Shown here: in pieces, positions 1-11,047 of the stretch
Position numbering within the stretch: the stretch's first letter is position 1
Layout: each line of letters begins with the position of its first letter
Origin: Syngnathus acus
Taxonomy: Eukaryota > Chordata > Actinopteri > Syngnathiformes > Syngnathidae
Length of the DNA: 64,000 bases
Reading direction: 5' to 3'
Assembly: GCF_901709675.1 (NCBI RefSeq)
Contig: NC_051101.1
Coordinates: 2,908,501-2,972,500, forward strand
The notes under the pieces: model-generated
What the model saw: the letters and a program-made list of their open reading frames with translations, nothing else
Database searches by the model: none
Told to the model about the DNA's origin: nothing
Program-made: the position numbers and the translations under genes

Positions 1-39
1 TTCTCTGTAATTTATTTCTTTTTACATCCCTCTGATATA

Positions 40-372
40 CAGTAATCCCTCGTTTATCGCGGATAATTGGTTCCAAAAACCACCCGCGATAAGTGAAATC
101 CGCGAAGTACGGTCACCAACAAGAAGTACTGAGCAGGCTAACGAGTTAGCGGAAAGATGCTAATTCGCGATCGTGCTAACACGCGAAAACGGACTTCTAC
201 AGGAATGTAAACGAACATTTGGAGCAATACTACATTGTCCTAAAGGTTAGACACATGTTTCCTCAATTTAGAAGTTTTATTTTGACGTTTAAATGTTTTT
301 TTAATTTGGGAAAAAAATCCGCGATATAGTGAAGCCATGATAAACGAAACGCGAAGTAGCGAGGGATCACTG
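40..372. mobile_element. 333-bp pogo/Tigger-like MITE, copy 1
   Basis: A non-autonomous element with imperfect terminal inverted repeats. It starts CAGTAATCCCTCG and ends CGAGGGATCACTG, and is flanked by TA on both sides (38-39 and 373-374). A copy of exactly the same length lies in reverse orientation at 29807-30139. The TA duplication and CAGT..CCCTCG ends suggest the Tc1/mariner-pogo superfamily. It has no coding capacity. Confidence 0.85.
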
Positions 373-399
373 TAATGCATTTGTTTTATTGCTATGTGC

Positions 400-1408
400 C
401 AGAGATGGGACCAAGTCACACATGTGCAAATCTCAGGTGAGTCTCAAGTCTTAACCTTCAAGTCTCAAGTAAGTCCCAAGTCATTTTTTTCTTGGACAAG
501 TCAAGTCAAGTCCTTAAATAGGTCAAGTCCAAGTCAAGTCCTTAAATAGGTCAAGTCAAGTCCAAGTCAAGTCACCTTATTATTGCAATTTTACCCGCAG
601 AATCAGATTTTAGTAACGTGAAAAGACAAGATATAAGTACCTTTAAGTAACCATCATTGTCCAATGTGTCTAACCTGTTTAAAAAATATGACAATAATTT
701 GGATTTGCACTGTAATTACTGATATTCAGTAAAATACACCATGGAATCAAACAAAAAAGAAATTACCTCATACAATGATTGACAGCTCAATCTAAACAAA
801 TGAACGTCTGCCGACAGTGTCTGACACATTTGAGTTGCAAATATGAAAAAAGAATCTGAAAAAAATCTGAAAGAAGAAACACATTAAAGAAGAAACATTT
901 TATTTGGAGACACCAGAGCTCTATAAACTTCAAACGGACAAAGTCGTCTGGCTGTCTGAAATGTTTCTGTTGCATATCTTGCACTGTGCTGTTCGTTTTT
1001 TGCCTCGCGGTACCCCTCCCGCTGACATGTTTGTGCATGTCTGATATAAAGGGGCGTGATTCTCCAATAAACACGTTAGGTAGGTAGAGAGGGCACGACT
1101 GATTGATTGACAGGGTGGCGATCCAATCATGACAACTCCATTCTCAGCCTGCGCTCCTACCGTGTTATCGATATTACTTTTTTAAATGTATTATTAATTT
1201 TATATTCAAACTGAAAACATAAACTAAATAACACTGAAGTCATTCAAGTCATCGTGTCTCAAGTCAAGTCAAGTCCCGAGTCTTTAACTTCCAAGTCCAA
1301 GTCGAGTCTCAAGTTTCTTTATTTTTGTCAAGTCAAGTCACAAGTCATCAAAACAGCGACTCAAGTCGACTCAAGTCCAAGTCACAGTGACTCGAGTCCC
1401 CATCTCTG
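400..1408. mobile_element. hAT-type non-autonomous element with CAAGT-rich ends
   Basis: The ends are CAGAGATGGG and CCCATCTCTG, which are inverted repeats. An identical 8-bp duplication CTATGTGC flanks the element (392-399 and 1409-1416), as expected for hAT transposition. Both ends carry dense, irregular repeats of the pentamer CAAGT (about 420-570 and 1255-1385). No transposase is recognisable inside; the short open frames at 787-1130 resemble no known protein. Confidence 0.85.
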
Positions 1409-1692
1409 CTATGTGCAGTGTTTATTAAGGAGTTATCGTTGGTTTCTTTTGGCTGTGGAACTAATTAAACGAATTACAGTGTATTCTTATGGGAATATTT
1501 GATCCAACATACGACTATTTCAACATATGAAGTCCCGGAACGAATTAAATGTGACTGCATTTTATCATTTTGCACCACACTTTAATCAAATTCCTTCCTT
1601 ACTTCTTTCTATACGTTCAATATTTTTCTGTTGCCCAAATCAAGCACGAACGCTCGTCTCCACAACGACTTGACCGTCACGATCCTGCATTC

Positions 1693-1740
1693 CACTTTCA
1701 CTTTCGCTTTTGACGCTGTTGTTCTGCGCATGCGCCAATC
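1693..1740 (+). promoter_or_regulatory. tapbpl promoter motifs: ISRE-like, NRF1-like, CCAAT
   Basis: About 300 bp upstream of the tapbpl start codon lies TTTCACTTTCGCTTT (1697-1711), which fits the interferon-stimulated response element pattern TTTCNNTTTC. It is followed by TGCGCATGCGCC (1725-1736), an NRF1-type palindrome, overlapping a CCAAT box (1735-1740). Interferon control of antigen-processing genes is well known. Its operation here is inferred from motifs only. Confidence 0.5.
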
Positions 1741-2000
1741 AGAGCAAGCCTTGAATCGTCGCAAGTGCCCTCTGTCCAAGTAGTTATTCTCATCCTCCCC
1801 TCCTCAGGTTAGTCATTTTTGCTATACTCTCCGACAATATCGTGTCGTGTGGCTTCAAAAAAAAGTTACTTTCAAATACTGTCGTGTCGAGTGTACGTCG
1901 TGCCGAACATAATGCATTTTGTTCAAATCAAAAGTGAAAGGAAATGTTTTTTTAATGGCCGCATTTTCTGTTTTGCTCTTATTCGCCCCAAAGAGACGCC

Positions 2001-4122
2001 ATGGAGGTGATGAGAATAATTTTGTGTGGAGTCTTAACGACCTGCGTGTATGGTGAGATCCTTTTTTCAGTGTTGTGTAGTTGTTTTTTCCCGTCACTTA
2101 ACAATATAAGTAATAACAATTGGTTAGCAAACAGGAAACAGGGAAACTGGTTTTGCAATACACTTTAATGCAAATTAAATTTTTAGATTCGATTAATTCA
2201 AATAATCAAGGGAATAAATGATAAAATAATAAATTCTAAAATTATTTCACTATAGTTTCCTTCAACTGATATATTCAAAATGGTGTTGTGCAGCATCTGG
2301 AGTTGCAGATGTGGTTCTGTCCTGCGAGTTCATGGAAGACTCAGTGGGACCGCACGTGAGCTCCACCTTCCCCAGTAGTCTGGCCACACTCATCTTGAGA
2401 GACGTTTTTGTTGATTCCCACGAATCCCTTGAAGTTCTATCTCCATTTGTCCCGCTGGCTAACCCGGATCCACGTGCCATTATGTTCGAGTCCAACGGTT
2501 CTTCCCCCGCCGTGGCATATTTTCCGCCACCAAATGAACGTCGGCGCGGCTTTGACTGCCCCTCCTTTGTTTGTTGCAGTGTCGTCGTTCAAGATTCCCA
2601 ACATCCACGTTGTACTCCACGCGGACTGCAACGAGCAGGAGGTGATATGCAAAATAAGCAAGTATGCCTTGAAGGAAAGGTCGGGATCGGACTATTTTCT
2701 GGTGTCCATCGATGTGAAAGACGGGGCTTTCGGCACTTTGTTGATTCTACGTGCCGTGCCGCCGGCCGATGATCAATCGAGTCAGATGCACATGGAACTG
2801 GGCCTGCCCTTGAGTCAGACTGGAACATTGCTGACTGAAGGTACAATATTGCCAGTGTGATTGCGGGCTACCAGAAATTTAAAGTCATCCTTCCTCTTGC
2901 GTTGTGTCTCCTCAGTGTCATTCCTGGTGTTTTCTGCCGTCAACTCTGTGTCGGCGCCCCTGAGAGGCGCCGGCCTCCTCAGCTGCGGCTTCAACCATCG
3001 GGACATGGCGCCCGATGAGGAAATGCACATCGAGTGGCGTCAACAATATCGAGGACTAGGACAGAAAATCATAAAAATGGCGGCGAGGTTGAACGATACG
3101 CAAGGAGGTGCCGCTGAGGGTGAGTGCGGCCTTGCCACTGTCGAGTGTTTAACAAGACGTGAGGAGAACGGCGCTGTTTCTGATTCGCCAGTGCGTCACT
3201 GGAGCAAGGACTCCAGCATGGATGCTAGCCAGGTTGTGAGCGAGGGGAACGCCTCAGTGACCTTGAGCAACTTAAAAGTTACAGATGAAGGCGCCTATAT
3301 CTGCTCCGTCGCTATCGGCCCTTTCTCTGGCCAGCAGGTGATCAAGCTGCAGGTGCTTCGTAAGTTTCGCCCCAATATCACCTCGTGCCCACGACAGGGA
3401 ACCGGCTGGCATGGGAATGCATGCATGTCTGTTTTGGTCTTCTTTGCAGAGGCACCAAGTGTTTCACTTTCGGAGGAGGAGAAGCTAGTTTTAAAAGGAA
3501 ATACAGCACAGACCCTAAGCTGCCATTGTAGAAAATACTACCCTCTAGAGGCTAAGGTGGGTCACTGCAGGGTACTACGCTACCTTCACTGTTCAATTCT
3601 TTCTGTGACCAAGTTCAATCTACTCATATATTATATATCAATCACTTTTCCGTAAAATAAAAAGTCGACCAGGCAATAACTCCTAAATTGGGACTCTTAA
3701 AATCTGAGGTACCCTCTGTCAAGCAACAACATCAATTACGTTCTCCCGCAGGTGGAGTGGCTTTCACACTCGCCGACGGACGAGGAGCCCGCCATCCTCG
3801 CCGATCAGGGCTCGATGTCCAGCCACCAGAAGCATAGCGACGGCACCTACTCGCTCTCATCCCACCTGGTGGTGCCCACCGACGTGGCCCCGGGAACCCG
3901 AATCACCTGCAGGGTGTCCCACGTGGCCCTGGACGCTCCGCTTTCCGTCAGCGTGCTGGTCGAACACCCGGAAGCAGGTACGAACTCGTATCAGAAAACA
4001 GATGCTCTAAACAGAGGGAGGTATTGTGAGGGTAAAATGTTTGTCACTCCACAGATGACTACTGGTGGGTGTTGTCATTGTTGGTCATCACTGTGGTGTT
4101 CTTCTACCAGCTCATCAACTAG
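2001..4122 (+). CDS. tapbpl: TAPBPL (TAPBPR), tapasin-related MHC class I peptide editor
   Basis: Exons: 2001-2052, 2294-2497, 2580-2840, 2916-3119, 3192-3359, 3450-3556, 3752-3977, 4055-4122. All join in phase, giving 429 aa (human is about 468). Exon 1 encodes a signal peptide. Exons 2-3 encode the N-terminal tapasin-type domain, including VVLHADC and EVICKISKYAL. Exons 4-5 form an Ig V domain with a DEGAYIC motif. Exons 6-7 form an Ig C1 domain (LSCHCRKYYPLEA .. CRVSHV). The last exon gives one transmembrane helix and a very short tail ending LIN. The protein acts in the ER as a tapasin homologue that edits peptides on MHC class I. The donor after 2497 (GTTCTT) is weak but is the only one seen that keeps phase. 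The 72-nt intron 3120-3191 is a multiple of three and open, so retention would give 453 aa. Tapasin itself is the alternative; the 12p13-type neighbours favour TAPBPL. Confidence 0.9.
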
Positions 4123-4579
4123 AAACACGGCATTTATTTATGAACTGGCTTCAATTCAAACGGATTATTTGCTGACATTCTGTTCACTGTGTACGTTTCA
4201 TTCCAACAACAATAATCTCATTTCCGTCAACATGAGGCTTTTAGCCTAGACTTGGAACAGTAGTGGCCATGATTTGTTAATCTTCAATAATAGAACACAA
4301 CGTCTGAGTTGTTTTTCCGTTAATCGACATGTAATTCACATTTGCAACAAAGACAACCGCCCGAAAACACACACTACTTCCTCCCCGCTCACGTCATCAG
4401 TACGCGCTCCCATCTATGCCACAAACACAACAGATTAGCAAACAAACTTAACATTATTATTATTATTGTCTAATGTTACCACATAAATTATCTTTGACCT
4501 AAATGAATAATTTTTAGCAGAGTACTACAAAATAGCTTTAAATGACAAAAAACTGTAAATATATTAATTTATTTATTTA
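4123..4579. other. tapbpl 3' flank, no gene seen
   Basis: AT-rich sequence following the tapbpl stop codon. It probably includes the 3' UTR. No open frame or RNA gene is recognisable. Confidence 0.5.
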
Positions 4580-5363
4580 CCGTTTTTTTCCATGTATAAT
4601 GCGCAAAATTTAACTAATTTATTGTCCTAAAATCTGGGGTGCGCATTACGCGCATTTTATTTTTTTTGAAGAAAATCATGGTACAACAATTTTTGAAGAA
4701 AATCTTGTCACGGATGGAGTGTGGAAAGGAGCGGGGCGACCAAGTGCAGCTTGGACCAGGGTTTATTGGAGGAACTCAAAACACAGACTTGGTAAACTAA
4801 TTGTGATAAATAACTGGAACATCACTCAAATATTGGTGATCCCGTTGAGAGTCTCACATATTTCTTCGCTATCGAGTTTGCTACTGCATGCGCAGTGATA
4901 CTGACCGGCAGAATAACATCCGGTTGTTCCCAAAGATGATCTTCTTTCTGAAATAATTTTACGTTTACGGACTTAAGTAACCCGGCTGGGTCATACCAAA
5001 GACTATAAAAATGGGACCCATTGCCTCCCTGCTTGGCACTCAGCATTAAGGGTTGGAATTGGGGGGTTAGATCACCAAATGATTCCCGAGCGCGGCGCCG
5101 CTGCTGCTCACTGCTCCCCTCTCCCCCAAGGGATGGATCAAAATCACACGGGGATGGGTCAAATGCAGAGGACAAATTTCACCTCACCCAGATGCGTGTG
5201 TGACGATCATTGGGACTTTAAAAAAAATAAATAAATAAATAAATAAATAAAAGTCCAAATTTGGGTGCGTATTATACATGGGTACAGGCTTTTTTCCAGC
5301 ATTGACATGCCATTTTTAGGGTGCGTATTATACATGGGGGCGCATTATACATGGAAAAAACGG
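4580..5363. mobile_element. DNA transposon-like element with 24-bp TIRs and a nested SINE-like insert
   Basis: The left end CCGTTTTTTTCCATGTATAA and the right end TTATACATGGAAAAAACGG are inverted repeats, flanked by TA at 4578-4579 and 5364-5365. The repeat motif GTGCG(C/T)ATTA recurs near both ends. The middle, about 4720-5250, is unlike the ends and finishes in an (AAAT)n tail at 5219-5250, so a retroposon has probably inserted into the element. No transposase is seen. Confidence 0.7.
4975..5250 (+). repeat. SINE-like retroposon with (AAAT)n tail
   Basis: A GC-rich body (about 4980-5215) ends in a simple AAAT tail, the signature of a retroposed short element on the + strand. The body resembles a dispersed repeat common in fish genomes, but I could not assign a family by eye. 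Its 5' end is not defined. Confidence 0.5.
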
Positions 5364-5365
5364 TA

Positions 5366-6999
5366 CTTTCTTTAGTGAGTTCGTCTTTGGCTTGAGTTGG
5401 AATATTATCCTGAGACTTGATGGTAATTTTATATTGGTCTGTAAATGAGATTTGACATTTATTTACGGGTTGCATTACCACTGGCATTGTTTCCAAAATA
5501 AAGTCTTGGAAATAAATATAAAATGGGTGTACAATGTCAAATATATATTTTTGTAACGTCAAAGCAGTGATCAGTATAGAAACAAATAAGAACAAAAGTT
5601 GGAAAAATATCACTTGCCATTGTTTTGATGTTGCCGTGAAATGAAAAAAACAGCCACCAGAAATGTCGGTCCCGTCGTTTGTCGATATCTGCCCCGTAAC
5701 TACCCTGCTATATAAAATGGATGAATGGTATTTGTACTGCATCTAAATAATAAACACAAAAAAACAACACAGTCCCACAGAACTGTTTTAATTGTTTTAT
5801 TGGCATCAGCAAAATTGACAAGCATGCATTTTGTCCGGCAAACATTTTCACCTCCCGCTGCGTTGCTCATGTAAATCACAAAACAGGTGTTCAGTGCCAA
5901 ATAATCCCGTTTCGCCGTCTAACTGCAACGTGTGTTAGCAACCGCTAGCTATGCAGAAACGCACCTTGTTGTCATTTTTAATGTATTACACCCACAAATT
6001 AGTCTTAGAAGAAAATATGCGCATCTTAACTATATGTTAACAACCCCTCCTTCAAAAAACCCTGAAAGATGGACATGAAGGTGACAAATGCCTTGTTAGA
6101 GTGCTACATGATGCTAACAGTTGAAAGTAGTCGCGGTTTGGCACTGGTGAGCGGTTAGCCGATCGGGAAGACGTTCAACAGAGAGCAGTTAGAGAATGAA
6201 AGAGCGGATGCGCTAATGGCGCTATTAGGACGGAAAACTACCACGACCGTGTTTGTCATGCAAATAGGAAGCCAAGCTCACCTTGACTGGTTTTGCTTTC
6301 GTGTGGCAGCAGCAGCAAAACCAGGAGACATAGTACCACACACAAAACTTTGTCCACGACTGAGCCAAACATTTGAGAGACTAACATTTTTTTTTTTTCT
6401 AGTGCAACTGTAGAAATGTGATTAAATGCTGAACTTTGATCTCGTCCATTCGAATCATCACTCTTCCTCAAAACCAAGCGTGACAAATGATTCCCTCTAA
6501 GCTCGCAAATCGGGCCCACATTAAAGGAGGCTCAAGATTTCTTCCCATTTCCTCGATATGCAGCTTACTAGAATGCCCTTTGTTCCCCAAAACTAGGACA
6601 ATTAAGTACACAAGAGGAACAAATAAGGCAAACTAGTAGAACAAGCACAGGCCTGGAGCTGGATATAAAGCAAATGGAAGAGAAGCTAAAACGGCTTCCC
6701 GTACGCATCACTAACCTCACGCAAATGTTCTTCTCTCTCCTTCAATAATACATGAGCCGCCATGAACCCGAGCAGAGTTTAAGCCGAAAACAGGCGCTGG
6801 GAGGAGGACGAGCAGGCAAGGGGGAAAAAAAACAACGACAAAAAAATAAACAGCCGAGACAAGTGAAAGCTGCCGTGATGCGAGAGGTCAGGACGGTGAA
6901 AAGGGTGGGGGATTGTTTTTTTTCTTTTTTTTGTACGCTCCCGTCTGCCATCTCATCAACATTCTCAAGTCCATATTCATCCATTTTGACGGGCGAAGC
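5366..6999. other. Non-coding stretch downstream of vamp1
   Basis: No coding gene was recognised; open frames here are short and resemble nothing known. Part of it is probably vamp1 3' UTR, because the vamp1 stop codon is at 7000-7002 on the - strand. A reverse-strand AATAAA near 5795 is one possible end. Confidence 0.4.
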
Positions 7000-9057
7000 T
7001 CAGTAGAAGAAGTATACTGCCAATGACGCAGAGAGAAGAGAAGTCATTAGTCTAATGGTCCCCCGCAATATATCACAAATGCTCAAGCAAACAAAAATGA
7101 AAACATAAAACACTTTCTTTTAATACGCTTGTCAGACGCAACATTCGCTACACACACTTTTAGTTAACGTATACTGCTGTTGTCAAATTACGGGAATTTT
7201 CAAAGTTGGATACCTTCCTTTGGAATTAGCAAAATAGCTTTAAACAAATCAGGACTAAAACGTGAATTTACGAATTTAAAATAATGGTGAAAATTACTTA
7301 TCTCATTTCTACAACTACTACATGCTATTACCTAGCAAGCTAGTAGCTATGCCTAAACCAGGCTTATATAATTGTTTTTATTTTATTTTTAAATATATTA
7401 GTTTTATGAATGTAAACTGTATTTCCAATAGTTGTTTTTTAGTTTTGAAAAAACAAAAACACTCATTTTTATTTGATATAATTTTTCAATTTTTGTTTTA
7501 GTAATTCATCCATTTTGTTTTAGGAATTCATCCATTTTCTGTACCACTTGTCCCCACGGGGGTCGCGGGCGTGCTGGAGCCTATCCCAGCAGTCATCAGG
7601 CAGTAGGCGGGGGACACCCTGAACCGATTGCCAGCCAATCGCAGGGCACACAGACACAAACAACCATCCCCACTCACACCTATGGGCAATTTGGTGTGCT
7701 CAATCAGCCTATCAAGAATGTTTCTGGGGTGTGGGAGGAAACTGGAGTGTCTGGAGTAAACCCACACAGGCACGGGCAGAACATGCAAAGTCCACACAGG
7801 GAGGGCCAGAGGTGGAATCGAACCTGCACCCACTGAACTCTGAGGCGGACATGTGCTCCACCGTGCCACTTCGTTTTAGTAATTGTATTAAATTTGATTA
7901 TTTATAGTAAACTTGTCTTCTACCCCATAAATGCATCTTCCCTACGTGCCACAATTTACAGAAGAGCATCATTATCTGAAGTCCCAAGGGAGGAGGTTCC
8001 TCACGTGTACTCACAGAATATTATCCCCACCACGATGACACCAATGATGCCCATCATTATCATCATCTGAAAGGAGGAGAAGATAAGACATCAGCGGTGA
8101 GAGTCGAGCTTCTTGAGGAGCCCCCGCTCGTGTACCCACCTTGCAGTTCTTCCACCAATACTTGTTCTTCAGCTTGGCCGCGCAGCTTTCAAACTGTGAC
8201 GCCCCAGCTTGAAGGGCGTCCGCTCGGTCGTCCAGCTCGGAGAGCTTCTGGTCCCTTTCCAGAACCTTGTCCACATTCACCCTCATGATGTCCACCACCT
8301 GACAGTCCGGGACGGGAAAACATTTTTGGAAACTCAGGAGTTACGTTTTTTTTTTTTTTTTTTTCCATGTACCTCCTCGACTTGGGCCTGCGTCTGCTGT
8401 AGCCTGCGGTTGCTGGAGGTGTTGGGAGGACCTGGGGGCCCACCTCCCGGGGCTCCCTCTGCACCGGGGGCTCCCGGAGCGCCTGGGGCTGCGGCATCTG
8501 GGGCAGACCTGTGTGGACCCACATGTGCAAATAAACTCGTGGAAGAGAAGACGGAATAATGATTTGGCACAAATATGCCACAAAGCACAACATGAAGATC
8601 CTCAGCTCACTAAAGTGTAGTTCTTTGGCACCAAGATGGCGGCAAAGCACGACAGGAAGCTCCGACCCAGTTCAGCATGATTCCTTGGAACCGAGATGCC
8701 ACAAGATGGCGACAAAGCACTAAATGATCTTTAATTCATGTCAACGTATTTCTTTTGCTACAAGATAGCGCCAAAGTATGACTTGAGTTTTTGACCGTGC
8801 TTTAGCAAACAAACAAAGAGATAGGTCTTCTATACGTCCTAGATTGTGCAGGTGCACCTTATATTAAAGCCGGTACCTTCATGTTGGTCCACACTTCAAA
8901 TTGTTAATTATTTAACTCAATTATTCAGAACATTTTATTGTACAAGGATGCCGAAAGTATAGATATAAGACATTCTTTTATTTGTCCCACTCGAGAAAAT
9001 TCTCAAAGTGACTACAGCAAGCAATAAATCCATCCCAATCTGCAGAACCACTCACAT
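7000..9057 (-). CDS. vamp1: VAMP1 synaptobrevin, vesicle v-SNARE
   Basis: Exons (high to low): 9057-9056, 8508-8373, 8298-8140, 8066-8015, 7016-7000, giving 121 aa (human VAMP1 is 118). Exon 2 encodes the proline/glycine-rich N-terminus and [17 protein letters not shown]. Exon 3 encodes the SNARE motif, with [19 protein letters not shown], the central arginine, and KYWWKNCK. Exon 4 encodes most of the C-terminal membrane anchor ([17 protein letters not shown]). The last coding exon is only 17 nt and completes it as LYFFY, matching the IYFFT end of mammalian VAMP1. The initiator ATG is split by intron 1 (AT|G), consistent with the nearly non-coding first exon known in VAMP1/2 genes. The protein drives synaptic vesicle fusion with syntaxin and SNAP-25. 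If the exon 4 donor were not used, the tail would end CEYT. VAMP2 is less likely given the anchor sequence and neighbours. Confidence 0.92.
7519..7871 (-). repeat. tRNA-derived SINE, copy 1
   Basis: Read on the - strand, it starts with a tRNA-like head containing a box A-like segment and box B GGTTCGATTCC, followed by a conserved body. A second copy lies in the opposite orientation at 52550-52905; both share the CCTATCCCAGC/GCTGGGATAGG region near the 3' end. The long open frame across each copy is fortuitous. Confidence 0.75.
8560..8790. repeat. Degenerate tandem repeat in vamp1 intron 1
   Basis: Four diverged units share a core like TTTGGCACCAAGATGGCGGC followed by AAAGCAC. Cores lie near 8563, 8620, 8682 and 8748, and the spacing is irregular. 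Confidence 0.45.
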
Positions 9058-9700
9058 GTTCTATGCAGCTGTTTGCGCTGACTCAGCGGAGTAGGAGGAG
9101 AAGCGAGAGGAGGAGGCACAAGGAGGTTCCAAAGTCTTAACAATGAAGTGAAACCGTGACAAAACAAAGAATCAGGCGGAAAACAACAACAAAAACAGAA
9201 AAAGTTTGTCCAAAAAAATCATCAAAGTGTCGCAGTGCAGCAACCCCCCCACAAAAGCAGCCGAGTCAGCAAAGAGAAGTGAGCTGAGTGATGCTGCGTA
9301 GTTCTCCTCAGCATCCAGCTCTTCCTTCCCAAAAAAAGAAGCAAAAAGCTCGGCTCGGTGCTCGAATTTCCAGTGTAGAAGCTGTTGAGGTCGATTCCTA
9401 ATGTTTTCCTTCCTTCTCGCGCTTCTCTGCGCCTGCGTGATGCGCGTGGCTGCTGCTGCTGCTGCTGCAGTAATGCGTCGAGTTCCTCTCCCACCTTTCC
9501 CCACTTGGACTCGGAGCCACAGTGCGGTACTACCCCCGCTCAACGCCGCCGCCCCCCCCCTTCTCTGCCCCTCCTCCACCTGCACACTTTGCAGTACTGC
9601 AGTCCTGGTTCGGTGGGGGTGAGGGAAGGGGGGGGGGCAAGCGGACGTCACTGCAGTGCGTGGATGCCCACGGAGCGTTGACTCAACTCTTTTCCCTCTG
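9058..9700 (-). promoter_or_regulatory. GC-rich vamp1 upstream region and 5' UTR
   Basis: This holds the region upstream of the split vamp1 start codon. It is GC-rich from about 9400 to 9660 and includes a GCT triplet run (about 9448-9468) and C and G homopolymers. Its position and composition suggest the promoter and untranslated exon 1. No TATA box was identified, and the transcription start cannot be placed by eye. Confidence 0.4.
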
Positions 9701-10410
9701 ATAGATGGACTTCCATGTCAATGTAAACATATGTTTGTATGTAGTGTACAGGGGGTTCTCGCTTTACGACATTTCGAGGTTACGTCACGATCCCTCGTTG
9801 ACATGTATGGCGAGATCAATCCGCGGCAACTAAACAAAGAAACGTGTTTTACATTAAGAAAATACAAAAATCAAACAAGAAATATTATTGTGTATACAAA
9901 CGTAAAGACGATAATTTAATAGGATGTATAACAATTTTCTGCGTCATGATCAATTCGTGGCAGATGCTTCTGCTATGTGCAACTTGGCCACTGGGGGGCA
10001 GTATACTACTGTCATGCAAAACAAATGAATACCGTACTCTCAACTACTGTAAGTATTAGTCAGCTTTCATTGAGGGTAAAGAATATTTTCCCGTAGGAAG
10101 AGCAAAAAATGTGGGAAATGGGAAAAATGTGACGACTTTGTGTTGAATGCGCTCAGCTACAGAAACAGTTTCGATCAGTAAACTATCTCACAGCCCAACT
10201 TGAAGACCTCAAAAATGTTCATAGTTGCCACAAGATGAAGCCAAAGGGCACTTATGTTGAGGTATTATCGCACTTGTATGAAATCAGTTTTTTCCCTCCA
10301 ACTTTCAAACCTCTCTGAATTTTGAACCCCAAGAAAGTGTACAATACCTGTGTACCAAATTGCCAAGAAAAAAGTAACACGCACAAGAAATGACTACTTG
10401 TCAACACGTG
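9701..10410. other. Intergenic vamp1-mrpl51
   Basis: No gene is seen. A fragment near 9749-9800 resembles one end of a pogo/Tigger-type element. A CTCF-core-like sequence CCACTGGGGGGCAG lies at 9988-10001. Confidence 0.4.
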
Positions 10411-10416
10411 TTTATT
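10411..10416 (-). terminator. mrpl51 polyadenylation signal
   Basis: AATAAA on the - strand, 61 nt beyond the mrpl51 stop codon. Confidence 0.6.
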
Positions 10417-10476
10417 TATATGCATAGGACTTTGAAAAAAACTAAATACACAACCCGCCCGGACGCCTTTGTGATG

Positions 10477-11047
10477 TTACCGATGTTTGCCAGTGCGATT
10501 GAAGCGTTTGTAGAGGAAGCGGATCCTCTTTTCCAAGTTGTGTCTTTCGAGAGTCATCATTCTGTCTCCCACCATCCTCTTCTTCCTGATGAGTCGCTGC
10601 AGCTCGTTGCCCTTGAAGCCCTTCAGCCAACAGGGCGCCAGGATCAGGTCTTTGGGGTGCGCTTTGAAATCTCCTGAATACACACCCAAAATCACAGCGG
10701 GGAGCCAAGAAAAAGTCATGGTAAGGTAGACTTTGCATTGAAACATGTTTATCCAACATACTTACCTAAGATTCCTATGTTGTCATATACTCCAAACATG
10801 CTCCTTTTCTCATTCCACCTGTCCACGACCTTGGGCTTGGGGATGGCGTGCATCCTGATGTGTCGGGACGTACCTGACCATGTCAAGAGAGAAGTGTCAA
10901 GAAATTAGGAAACATGTCATGGCAGCATAAACAACCGACCGCTGTGCTGTTCTTACCACTGGAGAAGTTCCAAGCTGTGTCAAGCAGAGCCCGCGCCGTC
11001 CGACAGAAGGAAGCTCCAGCTCGAAGCATCCCTCCGACAGCAAACAT
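10477..11047 (-). CDS. mrpl51: MRPL51, mitochondrial large ribosomal subunit protein mL51
   Basis: Exons (high to low): 11047-10957, 10873-10766, 10673-10477, with phases 1 and 1, giving 131 aa (human is 128). The first exon encodes an arginine- and alanine-rich presequence typical of mitochondrial import. Exon 2 contains [20 protein letters not shown] and exon 3 contains [19 protein letters not shown] and [16 protein letters not shown], both close to human MRPL51. It is a structural protein of the mitochondrial 39S subunit. In human it also lies next to VAMP1, and both are on the same strand here. Start choice: the ATG opens the presequence, and splice sites on both sides of each intron are GT-AG. 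Confidence 0.95.

Noticed and set aside
2311-2772. Continuous 153-residue frame as tapbpl exon 2
   Set aside because: Family alignment requires a frame change at 2497/2580; the extra residues come from the intron.
7528-7869. 113-residue open frame similar to one at 52617-52961
   Set aside because: Both lie in opposite copies of the same tRNA-derived SINE; the similarity reflects the repeat, not a protein family.
9172-9681. Frames of 90-159 residues around the GCT repeat
   Set aside because: Low-complexity frames in the GC-rich vamp1 upstream region; they conflict with each other and match nothing.
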